NCBI GenBank assembly: GCA_035263845.1
Contig: DATFQY010000164.1
Location: forward strand, 1 to 64,000
Direction: 5' to 3'
Length of the DNA: 64,000 nucleotides
Origin: JAWOLE01 sp035263845
GTDB lineage: Bacteria > Acidobacteriota > Thermoanaerobaculia > UBA5066 > Gp7-AA6
The position numbers and the translations under genes were made by a program. Shown here in pieces: positions 7,735 to 16,974 of the stretch. How positions within the stretch are numbered: position 1 is the first letter of the stretch; each line of letters opens with the position of its first letter. A model generated the notes under the pieces. It saw nothing but the letters and a program-made list of their open reading frames with translations, was not told the origin of the DNA and did not search any database.

Positions 7735-9156
7735 CTATTCAGTCCGATGCTCGCGGAGGGAGAGGGAGGCGGCGCCTATGTGGAGGCGGGCGCCTAGTGG
7801 AGTAGGGGCGGGCTTGCCTTCGCGGAGGGGGCCTCGGGGGACGAAGAGGGCGGAGAGGGTTCGGGCTCGGGGGTCGCGCTGGAAGGTGGCTTCGAGGGCT
7901 CGGGTGATCGGGAACGAAAAAGACGCCGGATGGAACTTTCCGTGCGGCTTCTCTTCGCGGATCCCGTGGCCGAAAAGGGCGATGTTGCCGACGTAGTGCG
8001 GGCTCTTCGGCTCGGGGGCGGCGCTCTTCGGGAGGCCGATGTAGACCTCGAGGTAGGCGGTCGGCTGTTTGTCGGCGACGACTTCTGAGAGTTCGAGGCG
8101 GAGGTCGGTCCCCTTGGTTCGGGCGAGCTTCGCCAGTTGCTCGCGGACCTCGCCGACGTTGATCTCCCAGGGTGTCGGGTCGGGGCCGGGGCCCGGGTCC
8201 GGGGGCGGCGGAAGCTTCAGGATCTCCTTCAAGATCCAGATCGGCGGCTTCACGATCTTGGAGCAGTAGAAGTTGACCTGGGCCGGCTCACCTTCATAGT
8301 TGTAACCGAGCTGGTCCTGGGCGCGCAGAATGTCACAGCCGGTCAGCTGGACCTGGGTGCCGTTCTCGTCGAAGAAGGTGAACTTCGTGTTCTTCCACGT
8401 CGCGTCCCCCAGCGGATCGACGCGGCCCCCTCCCTGGGCGAGCCACGCGTTCCAGAGGCGGTCGATGTTGCAGTGGTGGAGCCAGAAGATCGGGTCCTGC
8501 GCCGCGGTCGGCACGCTGCCCATCCAGCCGCCGATCGAGACGTGGACGGCGCCGTGCGGCGTTCCCTCGAGCGAGCTCGAGAAGTTCGTGAACAGTGTTT
8601 CGGGCATCGCCGCGGACGTATCGACCGTGGATGACGCCAGCGAAGAGGTCCCGTCGTTCCATCCGAAACCGCGATTGGACGCGAAGAGATCGTTCGAGGG
8701 ATCGGCCGGCGTGCGGAAGGGCGCCGGGAGAGTCCGCTCCGATGTGGATTCCCAGTTCCAGAAGGGGAGAGTCCAGTTGGGATCGCCGGCCATCTTCCTG
8801 ATGATCCGCTCGAAGTACCAGAGGTACATGCGGTGCCAGGAGAGGAAGAAGTACGTGCCGTGTTCGCAGGTGTTCCACGACGTATAGGAACAGGAGAGCG
8901 TCGTGCCGTGGATCGCGGCCTGGTAGGCCCAGCTCAGTGGATCGTCCACGGCGAGCGCGCGCATCGCGCGGATCGCCTTCGCGTAGCCGGTCAGGATGGG
9001 ATCGGACGCGGCGAGACCGCCGACGTCCTTGCGCTGGTAAGGCGGCGGAGAGGCGAGAAGTGTCGGGATCTCGACAATCGACGAGCCGACGAGCGCGGCT
9101 GTCGCCATCCCGGAAGTCCTCAGAAAACCCCGCCGCGTGAGCCGCCGACCAGGCAT
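7735..9156 (-). CDS. Tat-exported tyrosinase/polyphenol oxidase-like protein
   Basis: This 473-aa type-3 copper protein starts with a twin-arginine signal (RRGFLRTSG at 8-16). The CuA ligands appear as His83, His99 (CEHG) and His108 (SWHRM). The CuB ligands are His201, His205 (HGAVH) and one of His227/228 in DPIFWLHH. The catalytic core ends near 330. The remaining 140 residues resemble the beta-sandwich cap found after plant polyphenol oxidase cores. It should oxidise phenols to quinones in the periplasm after folding with copper in the cytoplasm. GGGAGG precedes the ATG by about six bases. It transcribes toward the RT island and ends 121 bases from it. Confidence 0.9.
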   Translation of the reverse strand: MPGRRLTRRGFLRTSGMATAALVGSSIVEIPTLLASPPPYQRKDVGGLAASDPILTGYAKAIRAMRALAVDDPLSWAYQAAIHGTTLSCSYTSWNTCEHGTYFFLSWHRMYLWYFERIIRKMAGDPNWTLPFWNWESTSERTLPAPFRTPADPSNDLFASNRGFGWNDGTSSLASSTVDTSAAMPETLFTNFSSSLEGTPHGAVHVSIGGWMGSVPTAAQDPIFWLHHCNIDRLWNAWLAQGGGRVDPLGDATWKNTKFTFFDENGTQVQLTGCDILRAQDQLGYNYEGEPAQVNFYCSKIVKPPIWILKEILKLPPPPDPGPGPDPTPWEINVGEVREQLAKLARTKGTDLRLELSEVVADKQPTAYLEVYIGLPKSAAPEPKSPHYVGNIALFGHGIREEKPHGKFHPASFSFPITRALEATFQRDPRARTLSALFVPRGPLREGKPAPTPLGARLHIGAASLSLREHRTE

Positions 9157-9244
9157 CGCGCCCTCCCGAATGGCTCGGACCCGCGAATCTTATACCTCCC
9201 AGAGGACGGCGGAGCCGGTCCTGGCGAACCTATTCGAGGGCTCC

Positions 9245-10336
9245 CTAACGGGGTTCCGGGCGGGAGAGGCGGGTGATGGAGGCGTCGACGGAGTCGGTCA
9301 GGCGGCCCGCGGAGTGGCGGGGGAGCTTCGAGCGCAGCGCGCGGAGGCGCTGCAGGGCTTCGTTTGTCTTGCCTGCGGATTCTTCGAGAAGGGCCAGCCA
9401 GTACTCGCGCTGGATGGACTTGCTCTCGTCGAAAGGGATGCGGGCGAAGAGCCATTGAAAGGTGTCGAGATGCTCGGCCGGGGGAACGACCGCCAGGAAC
9501 TCCAGTCTTGGCCGGGGCGAGTCGATCCGTCCGAAATAGATGGAGAAGAGGCGGCCGCGTGCGACGTCGGTGAGGGCATTCTCGGACTTCTCTCCTGCCT
9601 TGCGCATCTCGTTGACGACCCGGATGGCCTCGTTCTCGGCTTCCTCAGCGTGGCTGTTGAGGAGAGCCGAGATCTGCAGGCCGCGCACGAACTCGCGGGC
9701 GCGGCCGGAGGCGAGCGCTGCGGCGAAGAGGCGGTTAGCCTCCTCGAGCTTGCCGCCGCGCCAGAGCGTCCAGTGGCCGAGCATCGCGTTGGCGTAGGGG
9801 TTGTTGGGATCCTCCGCCAGCGCCTTGCGGTAGGACCCATCCGGATCGGGACCGCCGCCGCCTTCCCGGGATCGGAGGAAGTCCGCCCATCCCATGTGGG
9901 CGAACGCGTCGGCCCGGCGTGAGCGGTCTTCCGAGGCGGCGGCCCGCGAGAGGACCGGCGTGACCTTCTCGGCGAGCGCGGAGAACGTCGCACCGACGCC
10001 GGGGCGCCCCGAGTCGAGCCACGCCATGGCGAGGTCCTCCTGTTTGCGGCGCACGTCCTGGTTCGAGCCGTCGATCTGGACCGCCTTCTCCAGGCTCGCC
10101 CACGCGGCGGGGAAGTCTCCCGAATCCCTCTGGACGGCCGCCGAGGAGACGAGCTCGGCGACCTGCCGGCGCCGCTCGCGGGAGCCGCGGGCCAGGCTGA
10201 TCACCTGGTTCAAGCCAAGAACGAGGCCGATCAGCGCGGTCACGAAACCGACCCACTTGAGGATCTTCGCGCGAGGCCCCGAGTCCCCGGGAGCCGCCGA
10301 CGGCGAGGCGCCGCCCTTCTTCTTCGTTTTCGCCAT
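9245..10336 (-). CDS. Membrane-anchored TPR-type protein
   Basis: This 363-aa protein has a Lys-rich cytoplasmic start (MAKTKKKGG), one TM helix around 27-47 (WVGFVTALIGLVLGLNQVI), then helical repeats with TPR spacing. Examples are AAWASLEKAVQIDG, SYRKALAEDPNNPYANAMLG and EANRLFAAAL. I place the start at 10336; the frame extends 78 codons upstream, but that part overlaps unrelated sequence with implausible residues. TPR proteins mediate protein-protein contacts; no partner is evident. Same strand as the tyrosinase, 88 bases apart. Confidence 0.75.
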   Translation of the reverse strand: MAKTKKKGGASPSAAPGDSGPRAKILKWVGFVTALIGLVLGLNQVISLARGSRERRRQVAELVSSAAVQRDSGDFPAAWASLEKAVQIDGSNQDVRRKQEDLAMAWLDSGRPGVGATFSALAEKVTPVLSRAAASEDRSRRADAFAHMGWADFLRSREGGGGPDPDGSYRKALAEDPNNPYANAMLGHWTLWRGGKLEEANRLFAAALASGRAREFVRGLQISALLNSHAEEAENEAIRVVNEMRKAGEKSENALTDVARGRLFSIYFGRIDSPRPRLEFLAVVPPAEHLDTFQWLFARIPFDESKSIQREYWLALLEESAGKTNEALQRLRALRSKLPRHSAGRLTDSVDASITRLSRPEPR

Positions 10337-10387
10337 CGCCAGGCCGATTCTTTCGTCCCCGAGGATACCTCCCGGCGGCTGGAATGA

Positions 10388-10519
10388 TTCGCCGGCAGAG
10401 CTCTGGATCTGTGCGCCGCGGCCAACCACACCGATGACTCGCTGAAGAACAGAATCCGAGTGAACATCGGCCTGGCGCTCAACGCCGACGCTCTCCTGGG
10501 CATCGCCAGGGCTCGGTGA
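10388..10519 (+). pseudogene. Coding-like remnant, C-terminal piece of an unknown gene
   Basis: A 43-codon open stretch between stops at 10385 and 10517 has strong G/C third positions and protein-like content (ALDLCAAANHTDD, RVNIGLALNADALLGIAR). It has no start codon or ribosome-binding site. It occupies the gap between the TPR gene and the GMC operon and may be the residue of a deleted gene. Family unknown. Confidence 0.25.
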
Positions 10520-10583
10520 AGCCTGTCCAGCCTTGACGCGGGGGTGGGAGGGGTGTAGAAGCGCAGGCAAAAGAAGTCATCGC

Positions 10584-13040
10584 GTGGGCGAGGCCGGGAA
10601 GACTGGCGAGCGGGCGCGCGCGGAAGGTGAGTTGACTCCCCAGGAGCTGAGGCTCCGCGCTCTTTTGCGCATTCTGGCGGCGGCGTTCGGGCTCGGGATC
10701 TTCGCGTACCTGCTCCCGGCGCTCTTCGGGCCGTTCCAGGCGTTCTTCGTCAACCTGCCGTTCGTCACCAACTCGGTCGTCAAGATCGGGGGTCTGGCGC
10801 TCCTCGCGTTCTTCGCGTCGGGAGACGTGAGGCGCCGGCGGCTGCTCGTCATCCTTCTCATCTGGGGCCATGTCATCTCGATCGTGTCGATGACCGCGGT
10901 CCTGATCTGGGGCGACACGGCCGGGACCTACGAGGTTGGACCGTGGACCTGGTCGATCCGAGGCACGCTGCTGGGCGCGATGATCCTGGACGGCGGCATC
11001 ACCGCCCTTCTCCTCGTCTTCTTCGGCTCGGCGGACCGGGCGCGATACGCCCTCGCGTTTCTCTGGCCGGTGGAATTCCGGTGCCTGACGGCGCTGGCGG
11101 AAGTCTCGCTGACGGGGGCCGACGGCCAATCACCGGTGATCGGCGGCGAGGATGTCGCCCGAAACGTGGACGAGTACCTGGCTCGCTTCGAGGGAACGAC
11201 CAAGCGGGTCGCGCGGCTCGCGCTGGTGGCGCTGGAGTTCTATCCGCTTCTCTCCTTCAAGCCGCCGCTCTCGTATCTCGACCGCGCGACGCGGCGGAAG
11301 TTCATCGAGAAGAGGTTCTACCAGGACGTGACCCTCCGGCTCATTCCGCGGTTCGTGAGGATCCTCGTGCGGGCGTTGATCGGGATGGGCAAGCAGCTCT
11401 GCTACCTCGGCTACTACAACGACTCGCGAACCTTCGCCTCGGTCGGGTACGTCCCGTTCTCGCAGCGGCCGACGACGCCGCAGCGGCTGCGCGACAGCCC
11501 GTCGCCGCCGAGGAGGCCGCTTCGCGTCCGGACAGCCTCGGATGTGACGGGAGAGACTCTCGACGGCGACGTCGTCATCATCGGGTCGGGGGCGGGGGCC
11601 TCGATCCTCGCCAACCGCCTCGTGAAATCGGGGCGCAGCGTCCTGATGATCGAGCGCGGAGGCTACTTCGACCCGGCCGGCTTCACCGAGGACGAGGCGG
11701 AGATGCTCGGCAAGCTCTACGCCGACGGCGCCCTGCAGCTGACCCGCGCCTTCGACTTCCAGATCATCCAGGGAAACTGCGTGGGCGGCTCGACCGTCGT
11801 CAACAATGCGGTCTGCTTCGACCTGCCGGTGAACGTGCTCGCTCGCTGGAACGACGCGCCGCTTTCCGCCGGGCTCGATTCGGCGAGACTGCGCCAGTCC
11901 TTCCAGGACGTGCGCGCCTCGATCGGCGTCGAGCGGCAGCCGTTGAAGTCCCTGAACCCCACCGGCGACCCGATCTTCGGCAAGGGCGTCCGGGCGCTCG
12001 CCCTGGAGAAGCCGCCCAACAAGTTCAACATCGTCGAGGCGAACATCCACGAGTGCCTGGGGTGCGGCTACTGCAACATCGGCTGTCGGTACGGGCGCAA
12101 GCTCTCGATGCTCGACCGGATCCTGCCGGACACGCAGGCTCGGGGCTCGCCGGGCGGCGAAGCCCTCACGATCGTGGCGGGCTGCGAGGCGGAGAAGATC
12201 CGGGCCGCGGGCCGCCGGATCACGTCGGTGACGTGCCGGTTCACCGACGGCCGCAGGATCGACGTCCGCGGGAACGCCTTCGTCGTCGCGGCGGGCGCCG
12301 TCTCGTCGAGCCTGCTGCTGGAGCGCTCCGGCGCGGGCGGGCGCGCGGTCGGGAAGAACCTGGCCTTCAACATGGGCTCGCCGATCTCCGCGCTCTTCGA
12401 CGAGGCCGTGGACGCCTACGCGGGACTCCAGATCTCGCACTACCTCGAGGTCGAGCCCGACGAAGGGTACGTGCTGGAGACCTGGTTCAATCCGCCGGTC
12501 GCCCAGTCGCTTTCCATGCCCGGGTGGTTCGAAGACCACTTCCGCAACATGCTCCGGTTCAATCGCATGTCGGCGACGGGAGTCCTCGTCGGAACCGAGT
12601 CGAACGCGGACGTCTCCGTCGGCGGGCTGACAGGTCGGGACATCTCCTTCGAGCCGACGCCCGGCGACCTCCAGAAGCTGCTCAAGGGGCTTTCGCTCGC
12701 CGGCCGGATCTACCTCGCGGCCGGCGCGCGGGCGGTCATGCCGAGCGCATTCCGCTACTTCGAGTTCAAGAACGAGGCGGAGCTGGCGCGGCTTCCGGAT
12801 TTCATCCGCGACTCTTCCGACATGACTCTGGGGACCGGCCACCCGCAGGGCGGTAACGCGATCAGCCGAGACTCGAAGCGCGGAGTCGTGGACCCGGAGT
12901 TTCGGGTTTACGGCTACGACAACCTCTTCGTCTGCGACGCGAGCGTCTTCCCGGGCTCGATCGGAGTGAACCCGCAGCTGACGGTGATGGCGCTGGCGGA
13001 TTACGCCGCTCCCTTCGTGGCCGCGGCGGGGCGCGGCTGA
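10584..13040 (+). CDS. GMC-family oxidoreductase with N-terminal membrane domain
   Basis: This 818-aa protein combines about 150 residues with four hydrophobic helices (within about 28-150), a linker of about 170 residues, and a GMC flavoprotein core. DVVIIGSGAGAS (about 329-340) is the FAD-binding dinucleotide fold, GNCVGGSTVVNNA the second FAD contact, GTGHPQGGN the active-site His loop and GSIGVNPQLT the C-terminal GMC motif. A CLGCGYCNIGC cysteine cluster near residue 490 is shared with long-chain alcohol oxidases and related GMC enzymes. It probably oxidises a lipid or sterol alcohol at the membrane. GTG 10584 is a tentative start; an upstream TTG at 10533 is possible. It leads a three-gene operon, with the next ATG five bases after its stop. 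Confidence 0.85.
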   Translation: MGEAGKTGERARAEGELTPQELRLRALLRILAAAFGLGIFAYLLPALFGPFQAFFVNLPFVTNSVVKIGGLALLAFFASGDVRRRRLLVILLIWGHVISIVSMTAVLIWGDTAGTYEVGPWTWSIRGTLLGAMILDGGITALLLVFFGSADRARYALAFLWPVEFRCLTALAEVSLTGADGQSPVIGGEDVARNVDEYLARFEGTTKRVARLALVALEFYPLLSFKPPLSYLDRATRRKFIEKRFYQDVTLRLIPRFVRILVRALIGMGKQLCYLGYYNDSRTFASVGYVPFSQRPTTPQRLRDSPSPPRRPLRVRTASDVTGETLDGDVVIIGSGAGASILANRLVKSGRSVLMIERGGYFDPAGFTEDEAEMLGKLYADGALQLTRAFDFQIIQGNCVGGSTVVNNAVCFDLPVNVLARWNDAPLSAGLDSARLRQSFQDVRASIGVERQPLKSLNPTGDPIFGKGVRALALEKPPNKFNIVEANIHECLGCGYCNIGCRYGRKLSMLDRILPDTQARGSPGGEALTIVAGCEAEKIRAAGRRITSVTCRFTDGRRIDVRGNAFVVAAGAVSSSLLLERSGAGGRAVGKNLAFNMGSPISALFDEAVDAYAGLQISHYLEVEPDEGYVLETWFNPPVAQSLSMPGWFEDHFRNMLRFNRMSATGVLVGTESNADVSVGGLTGRDISFEPTPGDLQKLLKGLSLAGRIYLAAGARAVMPSAFRYFEFKNEAELARLPDFIRDSSDMTLGTGHPQGGNAISRDSKRGVVDPEFRVYGYDNLFVCDASVFPGSIGVNPQLTVMALADYAAPFVAAAGRG

Positions 13041-13045
13041 CCGAA

Positions 13046-13561
13046 ATGGCGGAAACGTTTCTCGGGAAGGGGAACGGAATCGCGCAGTACGCTGAGCTGC
13101 TCCTCGTCTACGCGGCTCTCTTCGTCATCATCCGTTATGCCAACGACCACGTCGAGCTCAACTTCCGGCGGACGTACTGGATCCTCTTCTTCGGATGGGG
13201 GACCGCGACCTTCCTCGCCAACTACGGGCTGTGCCGCGCCGGCTGGATGAGCTTTCTGCCGTGGGCGAACAATTTCCTGCATACGTTCGTCTGGATCGGG
13301 CTCTGCCTCGGGTTCCTCTACGCGGGCGCTTACCGCCGGCCGTGGTGGGAGAAGTTCCTCCTCTTCGCCATCTTCAGCTTCCTAGTCAAGGCGGCTGAGC
13401 ACATCGTCCTCGGCACGTGGGAGCTTCCGTACTTCTTCTTCATCCCGGGCAACCTCGCGTACATCCTCGGATGGAGCCTGGCCGACGGGCTCTACCCGGT
13501 CATCTCCGAGTTGGGACTCCGGGTCATCGCGAAGTTCGCGCGTGGAGTGGTCGTGCCATGA
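13046..13561 (+). CDS. Integral membrane protein, unknown
   Basis: This 171-aa protein has about five hydrophobic helices (15-30, 45-62, 74-96, 105-125, 130-150) rich in Trp, Phe and Tyr. No family was recognised. It starts five bases after the GMC gene and its stop overlaps the next ATG (ATGA), implying coupled translation. It may form the membrane partner of the GMC enzyme or of the phosphoesterase. Confidence 0.75.
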   Translation: MAETFLGKGNGIAQYAELLLVYAALFVIIRYANDHVELNFRRTYWILFFGWGTATFLANYGLCRAGWMSFLPWANNFLHTFVWIGLCLGFLYAGAYRRPWWEKFLLFAIFSFLVKAAEHIVLGTWELPYFFFIPGNLAYILGWSLADGLYPVISELGLRVIAKFARGVVVP

Positions 13562-15252
13562 AGCGCGCGCCGATGACGGCCTGGTATGACCCGTTCCAGC
13601 TCCTGCGCCACGCGCCGGAGGTCCTGGCGGCATCGATCTTCGGGCAGCGGGCGGACACGCGTTTGATCGAGGCACTGGCCGCACCGCAGGCGACGCTGAT
13701 CGACTGCTCCCGCGAGGAGGACGGCACTCCCATCGGGGAGTTCTGGATGGACTTCGTCGCCGACTCGGGCGACGGGTTCAATTCGACTTACGCCGTCGCT
13801 TCCGCCGTCGCGCAGCCGTCGCTCGAGCTCCGGGATTCTGTGGGGGTCCAGCACACGACCCGGCGCGGCCGGATCCTCGTCTTCGGCGGCGACCAGGTCT
13901 ATCCCACGGCCTCCCGCGAGAGATACAAGGAGAAGCTCGTCGAACCCTGGAGGACCGCCCTCGCATTCACCGGCCCGCCGCATCCCAGCGCCTTCGCGAT
14001 CCCGGGCAACCACGACTGGTACGACAGTCTCGTCGCGTTCTCCCGGCTCTTCTTCTCTCGCGACTGGTTCGGAGGGTGGAGGACCCCGCAGAGGCGGAGC
14101 TACTTCGCCCTGAAGCTGCCCCATCGCTGGTGGGTCATCGGAACGGACGTGCAGCTCGGCTCCGACATCGACGCGCCGCAGGTCGAGTTCTTCGAGCGCG
14201 TGGCCCGCGAGATGGACCCGGAGGACCGGATCATCCTCTGCACCGCCGAGCCGCACTGGATCTACACGCACATCTACGGGAAGTACGACACGAGCGGGTA
14301 CACGAAGAGCAGCCTGAGGTTCCTCGAAGAGAAGGTCTTCGCGACGCCGTCCCAGCCGAACGGCCGGGTGGCCGTGTTCCTGTCGGGCGACCTCCACCAC
14401 TACCGGAGGCACGAGGCCTCGGACCACCGGCAGAAGATCACGGCGGGAGGCGGGGGAGCGAGCCTCCATCCGACTCATGGCCCCGACGTCTCGATGCTGG
14501 AAGGCGGTTATCGGCTGACGACGTGTTTTCCCGAGCAGGGGACCTCGAAGGCGCTTTGCTGGCGAAACCTCCTCTTCTTCGCGATCAACCCCACTTTCGG
14601 TTTCCTGACCGCGTTTTTGTACCTGCTGACCGCCTGGGCGGTGAGCGCGGACATCGGCCGCTTCGGGCTCTCGCAGCTGGGAGAAGCGGTCACGACGACC
14701 TTGCACGAGGTCGTGAACAAGCCCAACGCCGGATTCTGGGTCATCGCCATCCTCCTGCTCTTCTTCCTCTTCACCGACACGCATTCGCCCGCCTACCGAA
14801 TTTTCGGCGGCCTCCTCCACGGCCTTGCGCACCTGGTGGCTCTCTTCTTCATCGCCTGGGGAGCGGCCGCCTGCCTCGTTGCGCGGCACTTCGAGCCGGG
14901 TTCCTTCGCATTCGTCTGGCGCTTCGCCCTCTCGGTCGCCGCGGGAGGGTGGCTCGCGGGCTCGCTCATCATGGGGATCTACCTCCTCGTCTCGCTCAAC
15001 GTCTTCCAACGCCACTCCGACGAGGCCTTCGCGTCCCTGCGCATCCAGGACTTCAAGCAGTTCCTTCGCCTACGGATCGGATCCGATGGCAACCTCACGA
15101 TCTTCCCGATCGGGATCCGGAGAGTCCCACGCCGCTGGAAGGAAGCCCCGGCCGGCACCGGCGGCCCCGGACTGCTTCCCGACGACTCGAACGCGACTGC
15201 TCCGGCGCTGATCGAAGACCCGATCCCTGCCGGACGCGCTCCCCAGGGGTAA
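13558..15252 (+). CDS. Calcineurin-like metallophosphoesterase with C-terminal TM helices
   Basis: This 564-aa protein has an N-terminal phosphoesterase domain with metal-ligand motifs LVFGGDQVYP, IPGNHDWYD and SGDLHHYRRHE, the spacing expected of calcineurin-like enzymes. After about residue 335 there are four or five TM helices (FLTAFLYLLTAWAV, FWVIAILLLFFLF, LAHLVALFFIAWGAA, and others), then a cytosolic tail. No signal peptide is seen. I chose ATG 13558 because it overlaps the preceding stop; the frame stays open upstream only inside that gene. The substrate may be a lipid or nucleotide phosphate. Confidence 0.85.
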   Translation: MKRAPMTAWYDPFQLLRHAPEVLAASIFGQRADTRLIEALAAPQATLIDCSREEDGTPIGEFWMDFVADSGDGFNSTYAVASAVAQPSLELRDSVGVQHTTRRGRILVFGGDQVYPTASRERYKEKLVEPWRTALAFTGPPHPSAFAIPGNHDWYDSLVAFSRLFFSRDWFGGWRTPQRRSYFALKLPHRWWVIGTDVQLGSDIDAPQVEFFERVAREMDPEDRIILCTAEPHWIYTHIYGKYDTSGYTKSSLRFLEEKVFATPSQPNGRVAVFLSGDLHHYRRHEASDHRQKITAGGGGASLHPTHGPDVSMLEGGYRLTTCFPEQGTSKALCWRNLLFFAINPTFGFLTAFLYLLTAWAVSADIGRFGLSQLGEAVTTTLHEVVNKPNAGFWVIAILLLFFLFTDTHSPAYRIFGGLLHGLAHLVALFFIAWGAAACLVARHFEPGSFAFVWRFALSVAAGGWLAGSLIMGIYLLVSLNVFQRHSDEAFASLRIQDFKQFLRLRIGSDGNLTIFPIGIRRVPRRWKEAPAGTGGPGLLPDDSNATAPALIEDPIPAGRAPQG

Positions 15253-15353
15253 GCCGGATCGCCCGAGCTGGGCATCGTCAGGCAGGGACACGGCGCCTGA
15301 GAGAAGCGCCAGGACGCACGAGACAAGGAGATACCGCAGAAGATTCCGCATCA
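15070..15353 (-). pseudogene. Possible truncated gene for a secreted protein (signal peptide only)
   Basis: On the minus strand an ATG at 15353, with AAGGTGG eight bases upstream, opens a frame starting MRNLLRYLLVSCVLALLSGA, a convincing signal peptide with cleavage near residue 20. After about 34 residues the frame enters the antisense of the phosphoesterase gene and loses protein-like character. This looks like a gene start whose body was replaced, or a tiny secreted peptide. Low confidence. Confidence 0.3.
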
Positions 15354-15420
15354 CGTTTCCACCTTCGAAATTTGAGACGACTCTAGATGATTTCCCTGCG
15401 GACGACGTAGAGTCCCCAGG

Positions 15421-16965
15421 TTGCGCCGCACCTCGGGAGCCGCGAAGAGACTCCGTCAGGCCCTCGGCCTGGGGGCGGGCCTGGCTGCGCTCCTGGCGGG
15501 AGCGAACCGGGTCGGAGCGGCGGGGGAGCCCGCCTCGCGCGGCGAGGCGATCCGGGCGGCGGAGTTTCGGCAACTGGCCAGCGGGATGGATTCGATCGTC
15601 GCGATTGCCAACGCCGGCGACGCCCGGGTCTTCCTGGGACTTCAGGCCGGCCGCGTCATCGTGTTCGATCGGACACGCGTCCTGCCGGGCGCGTTTCTCG
15701 ACATCTCGGCCCGCGGGTCTCTTCTTTCGCTCGCGTTTCACCCGTCATTCGCCTCCAACGGCTTCCTCTTCGTTTCGTACATGGACCTCGACGGGAAGCT
15801 CGTGGTCGCTCGCTACAAGCGGGCGGCGAAGGACGAGAAGCGGGCGGACCCGGGGTCGGGCGTCGTCCTGCTGACGATTCCGATTCCGGCGAAGGCGAGC
15901 CGGTACGGTGGAGCGCTGGCGTTCGGGAAGGACGGCTACCTCTACGTCGGCGTCGGCGATGGAGGCTCGCCCAACGAGGCGACCTGCGCGGCTCAGAAGT
16001 CGGACTCGGTGCTCGGGAAGATCCTGCGGCTGGACGTCAACGCGAACAGCGGCAAGGAGTCGAAGCCCGGAACAGGCCTGGAAAAGGTCTGGGCCAAAGG
16101 ACTGCGTGACCCTCGGCAACTGTCGTTCGATCGCGCGACCGGAGACCTGTACATCGCGGATTCCGGGGAGATCCGGCAGGAGATCGACCTGCAGCCGGCG
16201 TTGAGCAAGGGAGGCGAGAACTACGGCTGGCCGATGCTGGAAGGATCGGTGTGCCGGGAGCGGCGCCCGAAGAGTTGCGTCGCCGCGCTGGCGCCGTGCA
16301 ATTCCGCCGAGCTGAATCCTCCCATCCTCGAGTACGTCGCGGACGAGGGGGAATGCTCGGAGATCGTGGGCGGAGTCGTCTACCGCGGGGTGCGGTTCCC
16401 GGCGCTCGCCGGCGTCTACTTCTACGGCGACTACTGCACGGGGCAACTCTGGGGAACCGGGCAGCTCGTCGCCGGCGCGATCCCCGGGCTGACCGCCCTC
16501 GGCCTGGACGCCAACGGCGAGATCTACGCGGGCACGGACGCGGGAACGCTGCTCCGGATGGATCCGCCGCCTCCGCCGACCCCGACGCCGCCGGAAATCG
16601 AGAGGCAGCCTCCCGTCGAGCCCGAGGACCTGCCGCCGCCGCGGGAGTACGCCGCGCCGCCGCGGATCCGGCCGAGGGACGTCCCGCCGGCGCCCTTCGA
16701 GTCGATCGAGGTTCTTCCGACCGACACTCCGGTCCCGACGACGACGCCGGTGCCGACCCACACTCCGGAGCCGTCGCAGACGCCCCTCGTCGTTTACCTC
16801 GTGGGAAGCACGCCGACGGACACCGCGACGCCGACCGCGAAGAAGACACGCGTGGCGAGGACGCCGACGCCGGCGCAGGCGACGACGCCCGAGCCGGATC
16901 GGAGCGCACCGACGCGGGTACCGCGTGATCAGCCGCCGCCGAGGGCCGTTACTCCGCGGCCCTAA
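15421..16965 (+). CDS. PQQ-dependent sugar dehydrogenase (GSDH family) with Pro/Thr-rich tail
   Basis: This 514-aa protein has an N-terminal signal (GLGAGLAALLAGANRVGA). A six-bladed propeller resembling soluble glucose/sorbosone dehydrogenases spans about 40-380. Landmarks are SLLSLAFHPSF, GALAFGKDGYLYVGVGDGG, GKILRLDVN, GLRDPRQLSFD, GENYGWP and GVYFYGDYCTGQLW. The last 135 residues are Pro/Thr-rich low complexity (TDTPVPTTTPVPT), probably a cell-wall or surface spacer. The start is a TTG at 15421, chosen because the signal peptide follows at once. It should oxidise a sugar in the periplasm using PQQ; cofactor residues were not checked one by one. Confidence 0.8.
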   Translation: MRRTSGAAKRLRQALGLGAGLAALLAGANRVGAAGEPASRGEAIRAAEFRQLASGMDSIVAIANAGDARVFLGLQAGRVIVFDRTRVLPGAFLDISARGSLLSLAFHPSFASNGFLFVSYMDLDGKLVVARYKRAAKDEKRADPGSGVVLLTIPIPAKASRYGGALAFGKDGYLYVGVGDGGSPNEATCAAQKSDSVLGKILRLDVNANSGKESKPGTGLEKVWAKGLRDPRQLSFDRATGDLYIADSGEIRQEIDLQPALSKGGENYGWPMLEGSVCRERRPKSCVAALAPCNSAELNPPILEYVADEGECSEIVGGVVYRGVRFPALAGVYFYGDYCTGQLWGTGQLVAGAIPGLTALGLDANGEIYAGTDAGTLLRMDPPPPPTPTPPEIERQPPVEPEDLPPPREYAAPPRIRPRDVPPAPFESIEVLPTDTPVPTTTPVPTHTPEPSQTPLVVYLVGSTPTDTATPTAKKTRVARTPTPAQATTPEPDRSAPTRVPRDQPPPRAVTPRP

Positions 16966-16974
16966 CGAACGAAG

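Noticed and set aside
9245..10570. Longer form of the TPR protein starting at 10570
   Set aside because: The extra 78 residues overlap a plus-strand coding remnant and do not look like protein; the TM helix follows normally from 10336.
11130..12842. 570-aa minus-strand frame across the GMC gene
   Set aside because: It is Arg/Asp/Glu-rich antisense text caused by GC-rich codons of the real gene; it has no domain or ribosome-binding site.
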